Of a DNA stretch of 64,000 nucleotides, positions 1 through 10,384 are shown in pieces. The notes beneath the pieces were generated by a model. That model was not told the DNA's origin. It was given only the letters and a program-made list of their open reading frames with translations, and made no database searches. Position 1 is the stretch's first letter, and each line of letters opens with the position of its first letter. Source of the stretch: Euonymus europaeus (taxonomy: Eukaryota; Streptophyta; Magnoliopsida; Celastrales; Celastraceae). A program made the translations under genes and the position numbers. The DNA is taken from positions 21,369,001-21,433,000 of the forward strand of contig OY756957.1 of assembly GCA_963580455.1 (NCBI GenBank). Direction: 5' to 3'.

Positions 1-637
1 AGAGTCGAGAGCCTTCAACAAAAACTGAGATTGCAGGGAATTAACAGTCTATGCACTGACATAGAGACCTCACAACCCTCAAGAATCCGAATGAAAGACA
101 CACACTCCCAATTTCCCCTACCTTTCGCTCGTGTTTCCCATTTTTTGAAGACTTCACTTACACTCAAATTCCAAATGCTAAAAAGTCCATGAGCTTCGAC
201 TTCAACGAGACCTACAAAACAGAAAAGAAGGGGGAAGGGAGAGGTTAGCAGAAGTCCCTCACTAACACTCGTGTTTGACACTCTGTGATGTCTCCCAATT
301 CGCTCGTGTTTCCCTCCCCCAAGAAAACTCTTTTCACTCTTGGATCTCAATTGGAAGACCTCAATATCACTTGAATATTTTTTAGAACCCAGAGCACCAA
401 CATCCACATGACCTGCAAGACAAAAAAAGGGAAAGGGGAAAGGGCAGCTCACTGCACAAATAATACTCCCTCAAAGAGATCTCGCGATCACTCGTGTTCC
501 TCAAAATAAGATAATCACTCGTGTTTCCTCAAACCCACTCAAAAAAGCCTCACTACCACTCGTGTTTATCACTCACATATGCCTCACAAATCGCTCGTGT
601 TTCCCACCCAAAAGAGGCAAAAAAAAAAAAAAAAAAA
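1..637. repeat. Degenerate tandem repeats with a recurrent CTCGTGTT motif
   Basis: No gene is seen here. The motif CTCGTGTT, usually followed by T and preceded by CA or CG, recurs seven times, near 127, 268, 302, 490, 517, 558 and 593. Two loosely similar blocks of about 180 bases (roughly 112-247 and 294-447) each hold this motif, a TTCACT stretch, 'gacct' and a purine-rich AAAGGG tail, so the segment looks like a decayed tandem repeat. A run of about 20 A lies at 619-638. It may be the 3' flank of the LINE on the minus strand, but a plus-strand A run is the wrong polarity for that LINE's tail. Confidence 0.5.
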
Positions 638-798
638 ACTTCTCGGCAAGCAATAAGAACTCGACCCAGCCTCAGCCTTCCAAAAAACAGCATATCTCCA
701 CCCATCAGCACCCCAAAAACTTCTCTGCTAGCAAAAGAACTCAACCCAGCCTCAGCCTTCCAAAAATCAACATATCTCCACCCATCAGCACCCCAACA
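638..798. repeat. About 80-bp direct tandem duplication
   Basis: Two adjacent copies (about 638-718 and 719-798) both begin ACTTCTC. Both contain 'cccagcctcagccttcca' and 'catatctccacccatcagca', spaced 80 bases apart, and they differ by only a few substitutions and one indel. It is a simple tandem duplication next to the LINE stop codon. Confidence 0.85.
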
Positions 799-830
799 AC
801 CAGCACATCTAAGGCCCAGAGCGCAGTGAA

Positions 831-2075
831 CTACACTTCATTCAACCAAGCGATCAACATTTCATCCCTTCCCACTCCCATTTTTGCTAAAGAATCTGCC
901 ACCATATTTCCTTCTCTCCAAATGTGATTAAAAGTTACCGAGGAAAGACCTTTCGATAAATTTATTATTGCATTTACATCATTGTCCAATAGCCAAGGAT
1001 TAACCTTATCTTGCACTAACCAAGAGACTGCATTTAGAGAGTCAGATTCAACGATGATACTACCTCTTTCATTAATACCATTTTCTAGAGAGAGTTGAAG
1101 AGCCATCCTAATTGCTTTCAATTCAGCTGAATTCACTTCAGCACACAAAACTGGGCCAGAGAAGATACAAAGGAAATGGCCCGCACAGTCTCGAAGAACT
1201 CCACCAATTCCACTACCACTTGTGTGAAAGGAGGCATCTGTATTCCATTTCAGAAAGTTTGTAGGTGGTTCGATCCATTGTGTGAGTGGTCTTGGAATTT
1301 TCTGAGTGCTAGACTTGAACTTCAAGCCATCAGAAGAGCTCATCAATTCAGGTCCGCTGAACGGGAGATGAATATTTAGAGCCTTAAGCCAATGACCGAA
1401 TCGGATAAAAATCAAGTAGAAAACATTATTCCACTCGACGATTTTGTTTTCGAAAATCAAGGAGTTACGTTCAGTCCAAATCGTCCATATCACCGCCGAG
1501 AATAACATACACCAAGCCTTTTGTTGTAATTTACCCAAGGCACATGAGAGCCACTGATCAAAATGCTTGCTTAAGGAGTTGTCAATACACCAATTTGTTC
1601 CCCACCATAGCATAATTTTATACCAGATTTTCCGCGGCTCATCACACAAGAGAAGAAGATGATCTGCTGTTTCAGAAAACTTCATGCAGAAAGGACACTT
1701 TGAATTTTCAGCGTCCAGAATACCCATCCTACACAACCTATCTCGGGTGACTATTTTCCCACGAATGGCCAACCACACAAAGAATTCAACCTTTGGGGGG
1801 GAGCATCCGTTCCAAACTTTGGTGGAAACAATATCTAGAATTGAGAGCTCACATTCCTCTGCTTTAGAAGTTAGAGATTTCACCGAGTAATTGCCATCAA
1901 CATTATATCTCCAAATTATTCTGTCTCTTCTCTCCTTGCAGATAATTGATGCACCAAGAATTTCCAGCAAAGCATTTTCCAGATCCTCCTCCCAATTAAA
2001 AAGATCTCTCCTCCAAGAGATGATCCAATTCCATTTCATGCCATCCCAAATGCCAAAGCTCTCATGCCATCCCAT
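831..2075 (-). CDS. LINE ORF2 C-terminal part: zinc-binding domain plus RNase H
   Basis: This is an uninterrupted 414-residue frame that encodes the end of a plant non-LTR retrotransposon pol protein. A zf-RVT domain lies around residues 90-150: the PPKVEFFVW start, then CPFC and H-x-L-L-L-L-C. An RNase H of the plant RVT_3 type follows, roughly residues 270-400. It shows the acidic set: D in NTDASF, E in AELKAI, D in VESDS and D in VADSLAK. The endonuclease and reverse transcriptase expected upstream are absent; sequence beyond 2075 is unrelated, which fits 5' truncation at insertion. The first Met is arbitrary, because the real frame would continue upstream. No poly-A tail in the right orientation and no target-site duplication was found. 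It is the longest open frame in the window, so it is either young or, less likely, a retained RNase H gene. Confidence 0.8.
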   Translation of the reverse strand: MGWHESFGIWDGMKWNWIISWRRDLFNWEEDLENALLEILGASIICKERRDRIIWRYNVDGNYSVKSLTSKAEECELSILDIVSTKVWNGCSPPKVEFFVWLAIRGKIVTRDRLCRMGILDAENSKCPFCMKFSETADHLLLLCDEPRKIWYKIMLWWGTNWCIDNSLSKHFDQWLSCALGKLQQKAWCMLFSAVIWTIWTERNSLIFENKIVEWNNVFYLIFIRFGHWLKALNIHLPFSGPELMSSSDGLKFKSSTQKIPRPLTQWIEPPTNFLKWNTDASFHTSGSGIGGVLRDCAGHFLCIFSGPVLCAEVNSAELKAIRMALQLSLENGINERGSIIVESDSLNAVSWLVQDKVNPWLLDNDVNAIINLSKGLSSVTFNHIWREGNMVADSLAKMGVGRDEMLIAWLNEV

Positions 2076-2079
2076 CCAT

Positions 2080-2510
2080 GACTAAAGGTTCTCTCTATTC
2101 TTATATATTTTATGTATAGAGCTAAAATCATGGCCAATATAGAGAATGCCATCAAGGCTATTCATTTTGGGCTAGACGAGCTCAAGGGTGAACTACAAAC
2201 ATCTCGCTTGATCCTCTTTGGTGGGCTCAATCAACTTAAGGAGACGGTCAAAGGGATGTGCAAGCAAAAAAAAAGATCATGCTGTAGGAGCTCAACAACA
2301 AACTCAAAAACATCGAAGAGGCAAACATAGAGAAAGAATAACTATAGCAAGAGGCCAAGGTTATAGGGGGAATAGCTATTGTTGAGGCCAAATTGCAAAT
2401 CTTCAAAGGTATTAAGGATGGAAAGCTAAGCGAGTGGGATATTGATGGTGAGATCTCCCATTCTAAAGAAATTCTTGCACCTACAGAAGATTAAACTAGT
2501 ACCACATTAT
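2080..2510 (+). other. No recognised gene; short unassigned frame
   Basis: A 72-codon frame at 2112-2330 starts MYRAKIMANIENAI and has a leucine- and lysine-rich, coiled-coil-like look. After an A-rich run the frame is lost, and a helical peptide pattern resumes around 2350-2490 (VEAKLQIFKG, then a stop). No family is recognised. It may be a decayed retroelement or gene fragment; support for coding is weak. Confidence 0.25.
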
Positions 2511-2512
2511 TG

Positions 2513-2733
2513 GAGTAGGGCTCCCAACTGAGTCAGATGAACACCTAAAGATTTTCAGGATGAAGTTGTCTGCAACAAATGAGGTTCAGTCTAAGTCCAA
2601 GTTCTGGTAGTTTATGAGGACATAGTTTCAAGATGAAGTTGTGGGCAACAAATGATGTTTGGGCCAAGAACAAGTTTTGATATTTTTTTAAGGAAATCCT
2701 AGCAGTTGAAGAAGATTGACAAGCTACTGACCC
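2513..2733 (+). pseudogene. RPL18A: Ribosomal protein eL20 (L18a) pseudogene, internally duplicated
   Basis: The plus strand matches the conserved N-terminal part of large-subunit protein eL20 (L18a). The first block (2513-2612) reads [16 protein letters not shown], then [12 protein letters not shown] followed by a stop. A second block (2629-2733) repeats the region: KMKLWATNDVWAKNKF, a stop where family members have W, then YFFKEILAVEED and another stop where N is usual. The two blocks are offset by 73 bases. Stops and small indels rule out function. Family members carry about 178 residues; fewer than 60 are represented here. Absence of introns would fit a processed copy, but the fragment is too short to be sure. 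The assignment rests on remembered family sequence. Confidence 0.68.
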
Positions 2734-3229
2734 CTTTTTTTTTGTTCTTCTTGACTTTTATCTAATAACGAGTGTAATTACGTAATATGTAAATAAAATG
2801 ACATTTCTATCCTTTCTATTATGACTAGTGTGCCGTGTCCTTTTTTTTAGGCCTAGCAACAATACAATGGCGAACATGATAAGAATAAAAAGACTGACTT
2901 GAAACAATATGGGCGAAGAAAGTAAAATATTATAGGTGAAAAGAAAAAACTTATCTGGAGACTTTACTCAGCTCGTCATATTTAATTCTGCATGGTTAAG
3001 CAATTTTTAGCCAAAGTATTATATGTTCATTTGGTCGCCAACGAGAGATGTAATGTGCGATGCCTGTTCCCCAGTTAGATACTGGTGTGCACAAAGCAAG
3101 TGTTTAACTTTCGAATCCTGAGATCATGAACAAGTCATCAATCCTCGTCAACCCTCCAACGCTCAACATAAATTTCTCATTAATTAAAACGTTTACATAT
3201 ACAAAATATGAAGAAGAAGAACAAAATAC
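2734..3229. other. No gene; tail region downstream of Tat element
   Basis: AT-rich sequence without a supportable frame. It lies between the eL20 pseudogene and the end of the minus-strand integrase. It could be the 3' untranslated part of the Tat element, but no second copy of the LTR at 8665-9264 is visible here. Confidence 0.4.
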
Positions 3230-4377
3230 ATAGCACATTCAAAAGTGTTATAACTTTAAGTGTAGTGCATTCCAGCTACGTGGTATTGTCTTCCCATCTT
3301 TGGTCTGGAGCTCGTACGCGCCATGCCCTATCGAGCTAGAAATGAGATACAGGCCCTCTCAAATTAGGTCCCAGCTTGCCTACATTGAGCTATTTAGTGT
3401 TCTGAAAAAAATTTCTAAGTACTCAATCTCCGACTTTGAAGGTCCTCAACTTGACACTCTTGTTGAAGTGTTGAGCTGCTTTATGGTGATAGAGAGTCGT
3501 TCTTATAAACGTCTACTCCCATGACTCATTTAGAGTCCAGATTAGCCTTGAGCTGTACCCAGTTAGACTTTTCATTAGCCCACTGAGATCGAGTTATAGG
3601 TAGTCCAACCTCAACCAAAAGAACCACTTCTGATCTAAAGGTAAGCGAATACAGATTTTCCCCAGTAGGAGTTCTCGTAGTAGTCCTATAGGACCATGAA
3701 CACCTAGTAACTCAACTGCCCATGCTCCTTTAGATTTTTTCAGCCGTTCCTTCAACGTATTCAAAAGGATTTTATTAAAAACTTTAGCTTGACCATTGCC
3801 CTGTGGATATCTGAGAGTGGAAAGAGTAAACTTGATCTTCCATTTTCTCTAGATGTTTTGAAAAACATGACTAATGAACTGAGAGACATTATCAGTCACA
3901 ATCTCTTTGGACACACCAAACTAGAAAATAATATTAGTCCAAACGAACTTCCGAACTTGAGCTCTAGGTAGTTTAGGGAATGTATCAGCTTCAATCAACT
4001 TTGTGAAATAATTAGTGAGGGCAAAGAAATGAGTTTGTTGGCATGACGCCACTGGTAGAGGACCTAGAATATCCATCCCCCACTTCATAAAAGGCCAAGG
4101 CGACGCAATAGACATCAACTTTTCTGGAGGCAGGTGGGAATTCTGAGCAAAATGCTAACATTTGTCACAGTTCGTTGTATACTCGATTGCATCAGCTCTC
4201 AGTGTGGGCCAGTAACAAGACTTCATCCCCTGAATGATTGCCACAGTCACCTACATGGAGTTTTTCTATGACATATTCGGTCTTCTCTCCACAAATACAC
4301 TTCAACATAATACCAAAGAATGACTTTTTATACAATTCTCCATCCATAAGCACAAACCTTGCGACCTCAGCAACCAT
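3230..4377 (-). pseudogene. Tat element 1 integrase
   Basis: Integrase catalyses insertion of retrotransposon cDNA. From the high end, the N-terminal zinc-binding region is seen as LYKKSFFGIMLKCI and GDCGNHSG (about 4200-4377). The start of the catalytic core is WGMDILGPLP with a conserved Asp (near 4070-4118), followed by YFTKLIEADTFPK. The C-terminal tail ends YELQTKDGKTIPRSWNA and HLKLYHF near 3230-3300, the usual end of Tat-type integrases. Several frameshifts and stops separate these pieces, so no single frame spans the gene. It follows directly on the second RNase H. Confidence 0.8.
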
Positions 4378-4443
4378 TCGTTTGGCTTCATTTCAATCTA
4401 CTGGGAGAGTAGCATCTGATAGATACCAAACAAAAAGAGTTTT

Positions 4444-4782
4444 TCAATCCCCCTCCGGCGAGCTCACATGAAGAACTTCAGCAGCCTCTTCCTTAACTAT
4501 AGCTGGCCATTGCAGATATACAAAGATAATCAACTTAGGGTGATCCGTCTGAATGGATGATCCCAAAGCTGCGAAAGCATAAACATGGGCATTGTATACT
4601 CGAAGAACTTGAGAAATAGAAAACTTGATTAAGAACTCCTTCAGCTTCTTCCCTTCTTCCAAGTAAGCAACCATCTTTGGCTCTTTGGTCTGATAACTTC
4701 CTTGGAGTTGATTCACAATCATTTGGGAATCAGAAAAAACAAAGTGTTCCTGAACTTTGAATATTTGGTGAGTTGGAGTCAT
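4444..4782 (-). pseudogene. Tat element 1 second RNase H-like domain
   Basis: The peptide HFVFSDSQMIVNQLQGSY, followed by KEPKMVAYLEE and KFSISQVLRVYNAHVYAF, matches the C-terminal half of the additional RNase H (aRH, RVT_3-like) typical of Tat elements. The Asp of the SDSQ motif is present. Its N-terminal half lies in broken frames up to about 4980. It sits between the retroviral-type RNase H and the integrase, as expected. Confidence 0.78.
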
Positions 4783-4979
4783 GCTATGAGAGCCTTATAC
4801 TCTGCCTCATAGCTGGTTACAAGGAATCCGCATCTCCTATTGGATTACATCTTCTATTGGTGATTCAAGAACTCCCAACCCATTGCCTTTGCAATTACTA
4901 GACCCATAGACTATCAGGACCCAAGGAGAACTCAGATTTGAGAAGTAGCTCTCCACTTCTACTAGTACACTATGACCTA

Positions 4980-5340
4980 GAGTAAAATCTACTATAAATT
5001 CTGCTAGCACCTAGGATTTTATAACTGTACTGGGTTAATTGCCGATGTCATGCATACTTAGTTCAACAACTCATTTAAACAATCTTTGTGAGAACTCCGG
5101 CTCGTGCAACACGCTTCTTAATGGGAAGCTTGTAACTATGGTAATTGAGTGGCTTTGAAAATAAGGCCAGAGCTTACTAGCCGCCATCACCAATGCCAAA
5201 GCAAGCTTTTATATCTCATTGTATCTTGTTTCAACATCCGAGATACTTCTGCTCACATAATAAACTAGTAATTTGTTGCCATCCTCGTCTCTAATGAGTA
5301 CTACACTCACAGCTGTCTCAGACATAGCCAAATATATATA
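4980..5340 (-). pseudogene. Tat element 1 RNase H
   Basis: Minus-strand translation gives YIYLAMSETAVSVVLIRD, then LVYYVSRSISDVETRYN, a stop, and KLALALVMAASKLWPYFQ. This is the RNase H immediately after reverse transcriptase in Ty3/gypsy pol. The stop inside the E-K-L-A-L helix breaks the frame. It continues from the RT segment at 5403-6135. Confidence 0.8.
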
Positions 5341-5402
5341 GAGTCATTCTCCAAAATTTGGTTTGAAAGCAAAGTAGGTGAAGTCAAATACTTCTTGAGC
5401 TC

Positions 5403-6135
5403 CTAAAAAGCCCCTTCGGACTCAAAGGTCCATTCAAAATTACTTGCCTTTTTAAGAGTGGTGAACAGAAATCTACACCAGTCCAACGCTCTAGAGATAA
5501 AGGAACGAAGGGCTACAAGTCTTCCAGCTTTCCTCCGAATGTCTAACACTTTTGGGTGAAGGGAAGTTAAGAACGGATCGAATATCATCAAGGTTGGCTT
5601 CAATCCCCCTATGATTGATCAAATATCCCAAGAAATTTCTCCAGGTGACTTCAAAGGCACACTTCGTCGAATTCAACTTCATATTGTACTTCAAGAGCAT
5701 ATCAAATGTCTGCTGTAAATGCTCGAGATGATGAGCGGCTTTGAGAGACTTCATCAGCATATCATCTATATAAACCTCCATCGTGTTGCCCAGCATATCG
5801 AGAAATGTTTTTTTCACCAACCTTTGTTAAGTTGACTCGGCATTCTTCAGCCATGGAGGTTGTTTTGTCTTTATCCTCAAGATGCATTAGAATCTAGTTG
5901 TATCTGGAATATTAGTCCATGAACAGGAGGAGCTCATGGCCTTCCATTCGATCATTATGTGAATATGGGGCAAAGGAAATGGGTCTTTGGAGTAAGCCTT
6001 GTTGAGGTCTATGAAGTCAATATAAACTCTCCACTTCCCATTTTTCATCTTCACAACCACCACCAACCAGTCAGGGTATTGAACTTCCAACACAAAACCA
6101 TTGCTGACCAACTTCTGAACCTCCTCATTGATCAT
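5403..6135 (-). pseudogene. Tat element 1 reverse transcriptase
   Basis: The RNA-directed DNA polymerase appears in three overlapping frames. MINEEVQKLVSNGFVLEV and WRVYIDFIDLNKAYSKDP (5887-6135) carry the fingers and the first catalytic Asp region. MEVYIDDMLMKS (near 5770) holds an intact YIDD catalytic motif, followed by the thumb sequence LKYNMKLNSTKCAFEV and FLGYLINHRGIEAN. Frameshifts near 5500 and 5880 break it. Protease lies upstream (higher coordinates) and RNase H follows. Confidence 0.85.
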
Positions 6136-6599
6136 GCCATTTCTCTCAAGAGTAAACTTTCTTCTTTACTGACAAACAAGAAAGTAATTAGGATCCACCT
6201 ATAGATTATGAACGGCTACCTCAGGATCAATACCTGTCATATCTGCATGTGATCAAGCGAAGCAATACGGATGCCTGACCAAAAAATCCACAATATGACA
6301 CCTGAGCCCCAGTTCAAGGCAAGCTTCGACAAACAATACCCTTTTTGGATTTTTTTGGAGAGACTTGAATTTCATCCAATTCCTCCATATCTGGTTCACT
6401 AGCATTGAATCTAGAACTCTCCAATTGTAATTGCTATGCTGACTCTTTAGGCTGCTTCATGAAATTCTTGTAACAATTCCTTGAAGCACTCTGCGAGCAC
6501 CTCCTTCATGGAAATATTGGTGGGAAACTTCAATACCTTGTGGTTAGTGGATGCATGGTACTTCCCCTCATCTCATGAATCCACGGGCAGCCAAGAATC

Positions 6600-6860
6600 A
6601 TGTTGTAGGCTAATTGACAATCCACAACAATAAACTTGGGGTAGGTGTTAACCCCCTTCCACTAGGATTGGCAGGGCTATCTTTCCCATGGAGAACATGG
6701 ATTCTCCACTGAAGCCATACAGAACCATGGATTGCCAAATGATGTGATCTTTATTAATTCCCATCAGCTTCAATCAACTCATAAACAAGGTGTTAGCTGA
6801 ACTCCCATCATCAATTAAGATCCACTTAACGTTGATGTTAGCGACCTGTAGAGTGACCAC
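6600..6860 (-). pseudogene. Tat element 1 aspartic protease remnant
   Basis: Minus-strand reading near 6790-6850 gives [17 protein letters not shown], matching the retropepsin active-site region of Tat elements (usual form V-D-x-G-S-S-A-D). The catalytic Asp is present, but the surrounding sequence carries stops and frameshifts. It lies between gag and RT, as expected. Confidence 0.65.
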
Positions 6861-7682
6861 CAAGGCATCATGATGTGGATGCATCAACTAAATAGCCTCA
6901 TTGTCAACAAAAGCTATCACTTGATTAGTCGTCGTTGTGAAACACTACTCTTGTCTGTAATTGGGGTTGACCAATTCCCTTGCATGACGGCGAGCTACAG
7001 TATGAGATACTCCACTGATTTCTAATCCTCTAAAAATCACAAGGCAAGTTGAAAGACCTTCAATCTACTTCTGACCCTCATCTTTACATCTAGCATATGT
7101 TTCCTTCATTTTTTCAGTCAATAGATCTCTGAGTTGTCCCCTTTTCAACAACTAAATTACATTATTCTTCAACGTGAAGCAATCTGTTATGTTATGATCG
7201 TGATTCTGATAGAACTCATACCATTTGGTAGTATCCCAATGAGTTCTCTAAGGCTTACTAGGCCCCTTTACAGGATTTCCCATTGACTTTATTACAGCGA
7301 CCACCTCCTAAGGTTAAATGTTGAGCTAATAGTCAAGAGCTTTCCTTTGGAAATCCCTTCTAGGAACTCCTCAACCAAACTGAGATTAGCTAGTTCCTAG
7401 TGCATCTGGATGTGAACTAGATCTTTCTTCAAATGGGTGACCTCTCTTCTCCAGCTTGCGTTTAGTATTCATCTCCTTTGGACACCTACGAGAGTCCTCT
7501 TCCCACCTTATCTGAATTGTTGCTCTAAGAGTAATGTCTTACATGGTTTTGTAATTGTATTTGGTCAGCTCCTTGTAAATACTAGTTTCCATGAGCACGA
7601 ATGCTTTAAATGAACGTACAACTATCTGAGGATTACAATTAGGAATGGAGACCCTCTCTTTATTGTATATGGCCAAGTAGTT

Positions 7683-8609
7683 CTAGGTCGACTCACCTAG
7701 GCTCTGTTGGTTCTTATAAAGGTTATCTAAGAACTTCTGAATTTCTCTACTTCCAAAAAAATGCAGCAAGAAAGCAACAACTAGCACGGCAAAAGTAGAA
7801 ATGCTACTATTTGGCAGACTAATGAACCACTCCAAAGCCGCTCCAACAAAACTCAAACCAAACCCTTTACACATACATGCTTCCTTTATGTGCTACGAGA
7901 TAGTCATGGCTAGCATCTTCTGTTTGAAATGAGCCATAAGCTCATTCAGATTAGTAACTCTTTCATACAGCTTCATTGTGGGGACTATAAACCTCGTAGG
8001 AAATTCTAATGAAACAATATGCTCTAAAAAGTGAGAACTTACAAAAGAGGTAACAAGTATCCTTCCTATAGGAGTGGCCATCCTAGAGAGTCTATTCATC
8101 TTCTCTTCCATCTCTGCCAATAGATGGGCTATTTCACCTGCCACAACACTAACACCAAACTCTGAATCACTATTATGAATATTAGAAGTAAATGATGATG
8201 GTGTTTCTCCAGATCCTTTTCTTCTAGCTGTTTATCTTGGCAGTGTGAAAAGAGGAGGTCTATCCCGAGCAATATTACCATCGAATTGCTACTGGTCATT
8301 CGCTGGTAGAGGTGGAGGAATGTTCTCATGCTGGAAAAATGTTGTTCCGGGTGTAAATGTGCATCTCAGAAGTGTATTGCGGAGAGGGAATAATTGCGGG
8401 GTGGAGAGAGGAGGCATCTAAGGTATTATAGTGTGATCAACCCTAGCCGTACTCACAAGTTTAGGAACAATACATCGAGCAAGCTCATTCCTAAGCCGAG
8501 CACTTTCTTCCTCTATAGAATCCAACCTTCTAGTATTTTGACAGAGTTCCTCTATCATGGCCATTAACTGAGCCATTATTGTAGCTACATAGGTGGGTTC
8601 TTCCGCCAC
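7683..8609 (-). pseudogene. Tat element 1 gag
   Basis: Gag forms the retroelement particle. The frame starts at 8609 (MAEEPTYVATIMAQLMAM), 33 bases past the primer-binding site. The capsid-like core is recognisable as MCKGFGLSFVGAALEWFI and LPNSSISTFAVLVVAF, followed by NLYKNQQSLGEST at 7683-7874, the usual retrotrans_gag pattern. The middle (7893-8329) is spread over two further frames, so at least three frameshifts or stops are present. No zinc knuckle could be confirmed. Confidence 0.78.
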
Positions 8610-8641
8610 TGCAAATAATCACTAGTTGCTTGAAATTATTA

Positions 8642-8663
8642 GGGCCCCACAGTGGGTGCCAAA
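8642..8663 (-). other. Tat element 1 primer-binding site
   Basis: On the minus strand the LTR end is followed by ATTTGGCACCCACTGTGGGG. This resembles the TTGGCGCC-type primer-binding sites known in plant Tat elements, with one transition (GCGCC to GCACC). It lies right beside the LTR edge and 33 bases before the gag start. Confidence 0.7.
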
Positions 8664-8664
8664 T

Positions 8665-9264
8665 TGTAGATGCCCTAATATACAATTGATGAGCTCGATG
8701 GGAGCTCGAGCTTTGGTAGGCTAATGATAAATTTTGAATGTTGACATAGATATTGCCTGTAAATAAATCAAATAGCTATTTTTAGCAACCTAAGACCGAC
8801 TTTGGAGGTGTAAGTCTTTGGGGTTACGATGGTCAAGTCAGTGTCACATGTAGGTGCAAATACTTATGTTTCTGGTGGAGACTAATTGAAAGTAGGCGAG
8901 AGTAGTGTTTATGGATTAGAAGACAGCTTCTCGTGAAGGATTCTTGTCCCTTAAGAGAGAGAGAAAAAGTAGGAGATCTAGGAAGAAGAAAAAGATATAG
9001 AAAGAAGTTAAGTAGTGAAAGAGTCCCAAGTGACCGTCCACTTTCTTAGAAGGGGAAAAGGGTATTTATAGTGTAGTGTAGGAGGTCTGGTATGTGACAG
9101 AAAATCCCTTTACTAAAGATAGTAAATTCCTCGATAATCGGATACAAAAAGCACAGAGTTGACCTGAAGGTGTCAAGCTTTACAGGGATGTCAGACTGTG
9201 ACAAATAAAAGGTGAAATGTTGACATATAGGGCATAAATCAAATGTTACAACATATAAGAGCTA
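8665..9264 (-). repeat. Tat element 1 5' LTR (outer edge unresolved)
   Basis: The inner edge is TGTAGATGCC at 8665 (plus strand). On the minus strand a TATA-like CTATAAATACCC lies at about 9061-9072, a plausible promoter. The block 8899-9264 matches 27294-27656 in the same orientation with scattered substitutions. The outer LTR edge lies beyond 9264 and was not resolved. Confidence 0.7.
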
Positions 9265-9761
9265 TATAAAACCATTTAATGTAAAATGGAGATTAGTCAA
9301 CATGTTACCTCTTATGATCTGGAGATCTTCTGACACAATGATACATGTCCATTACGTTATCAAACTTGTTATGTCAAACAGTAGATCATATAGACAATCT
9401 CATCCTCTAAGAAATTTACTTGGGATGGAGGTCTCAAACCTGAACCCGAGGTCTTAGACTTGGGCTCCACATCAAGTATCTCGGCCTGAAACTTTGGATC
9501 GAGGCCTGGGGTCATCATGATTTGGCAATTGACTGGAGCCAATCGCGATTTTGACCACTAAAGAATCCTATGAGTTCCACTGTATAATCACGTAGATGCA
9601 ATGAACCCATATTTACGAAATTTAGAACCTTCTTTGCTACGTAATTTAAGGTTCGGAATGAGCATCCTCCGATGTGGATGGAATTTTTCATCTTTCTATG
9701 CAACTTTCCTCAATTAACATTGTACTGGATTATGATGTTGATGGCTCCTCCACTTCATGAA
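9265..9761. other. No gene; LTR flank and a 90-bp repeat
   Basis: There is no supportable coding. Positions 9541-9630 are repeated directly at 22312-22401, on the far side of the CACTA element. The remainder is probably the outer part of the Tat LTR or older flanking DNA. Confidence 0.5.
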
Positions 9762-10384
9762 CACTACAAGAAAATGCTAAATTACTGATGGAAATTTCCG
9801 TCTAAAAAACCCTTATTCCGTCGGCTAATTATTTACCGACGAAAAATACAATTCGTCGGTAATGTGCGGATGACATTTTCGTCGGCAATAAACACCCTTT
9901 CCGATGGCAAATTTATCGGCTTTGGAGGCAATTTTGTGATGCAAATATTTCTCGACAATCCGTCGGTAATATTATTTAAAATATTATTTAAAAATTAAAT
10001 TTCTGTCCGTAATATTATTTTAAATAAATATTTTTTTAAATTTTCATCTGTAATATTATTAAAATAATTATTTTTAATTTCATGGTCATCGGTAATATTA
10101 AATTATTTAAATAAGTTTCATTTTTGTTCCGTCGGTATAATTTTTTTTACCAATCATCAAAATTCGAAAGTTACTAATATTAACTTGAAAAATACATTCA
10201 TTAAAATAAAAATCCATTAAAAAAACTTGCTCAACGTGTAAAATTTATGTAATCCGGAATAGTTATTAAAATGCAAGAAAAGTATATAATATAACAGTGT
10301 ACGTAAATGTATAATATATAAATGTACTCACATAAAAGAGAATAACATAAACATCGTAAAAAATTAATCTTGTGCATCTGACTC

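Larger units (their letters stand above)
3230..9264 (-). mobile_element. Decayed Ty3/gypsy Tat-lineage element 1
   Basis: Read on the minus strand the order is LTR (8665 upward), primer-binding site (8642-8663), gag, protease, reverse transcriptase, RNase H, a second RNase H-like domain, then integrase. The gag-pro-RT-RH-aRH-INT order, with a second RNase H before integrase, is characteristic of the Tat lineage. Every domain is broken by stops and frameshifts, and no 3' LTR is seen on the low-coordinate side, so the element is incomplete. Its LTR shares a 365-bp block with 27294-27656. Confidence 0.85.

Noticed and set aside
618..638. Poly-A run as the tail of the LINE at 831-2075
   Set aside because: The LINE is on the minus strand, so its tail would be a T run on the plus strand; polarity is wrong.
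9515..9703. Minus-strand frame NFVNMGSLHLRDYTVEL as a gene
   Set aside because: It overlaps the 90-bp repeat that recurs beside the CACTA right end without the same frame continuation; no family recognised.
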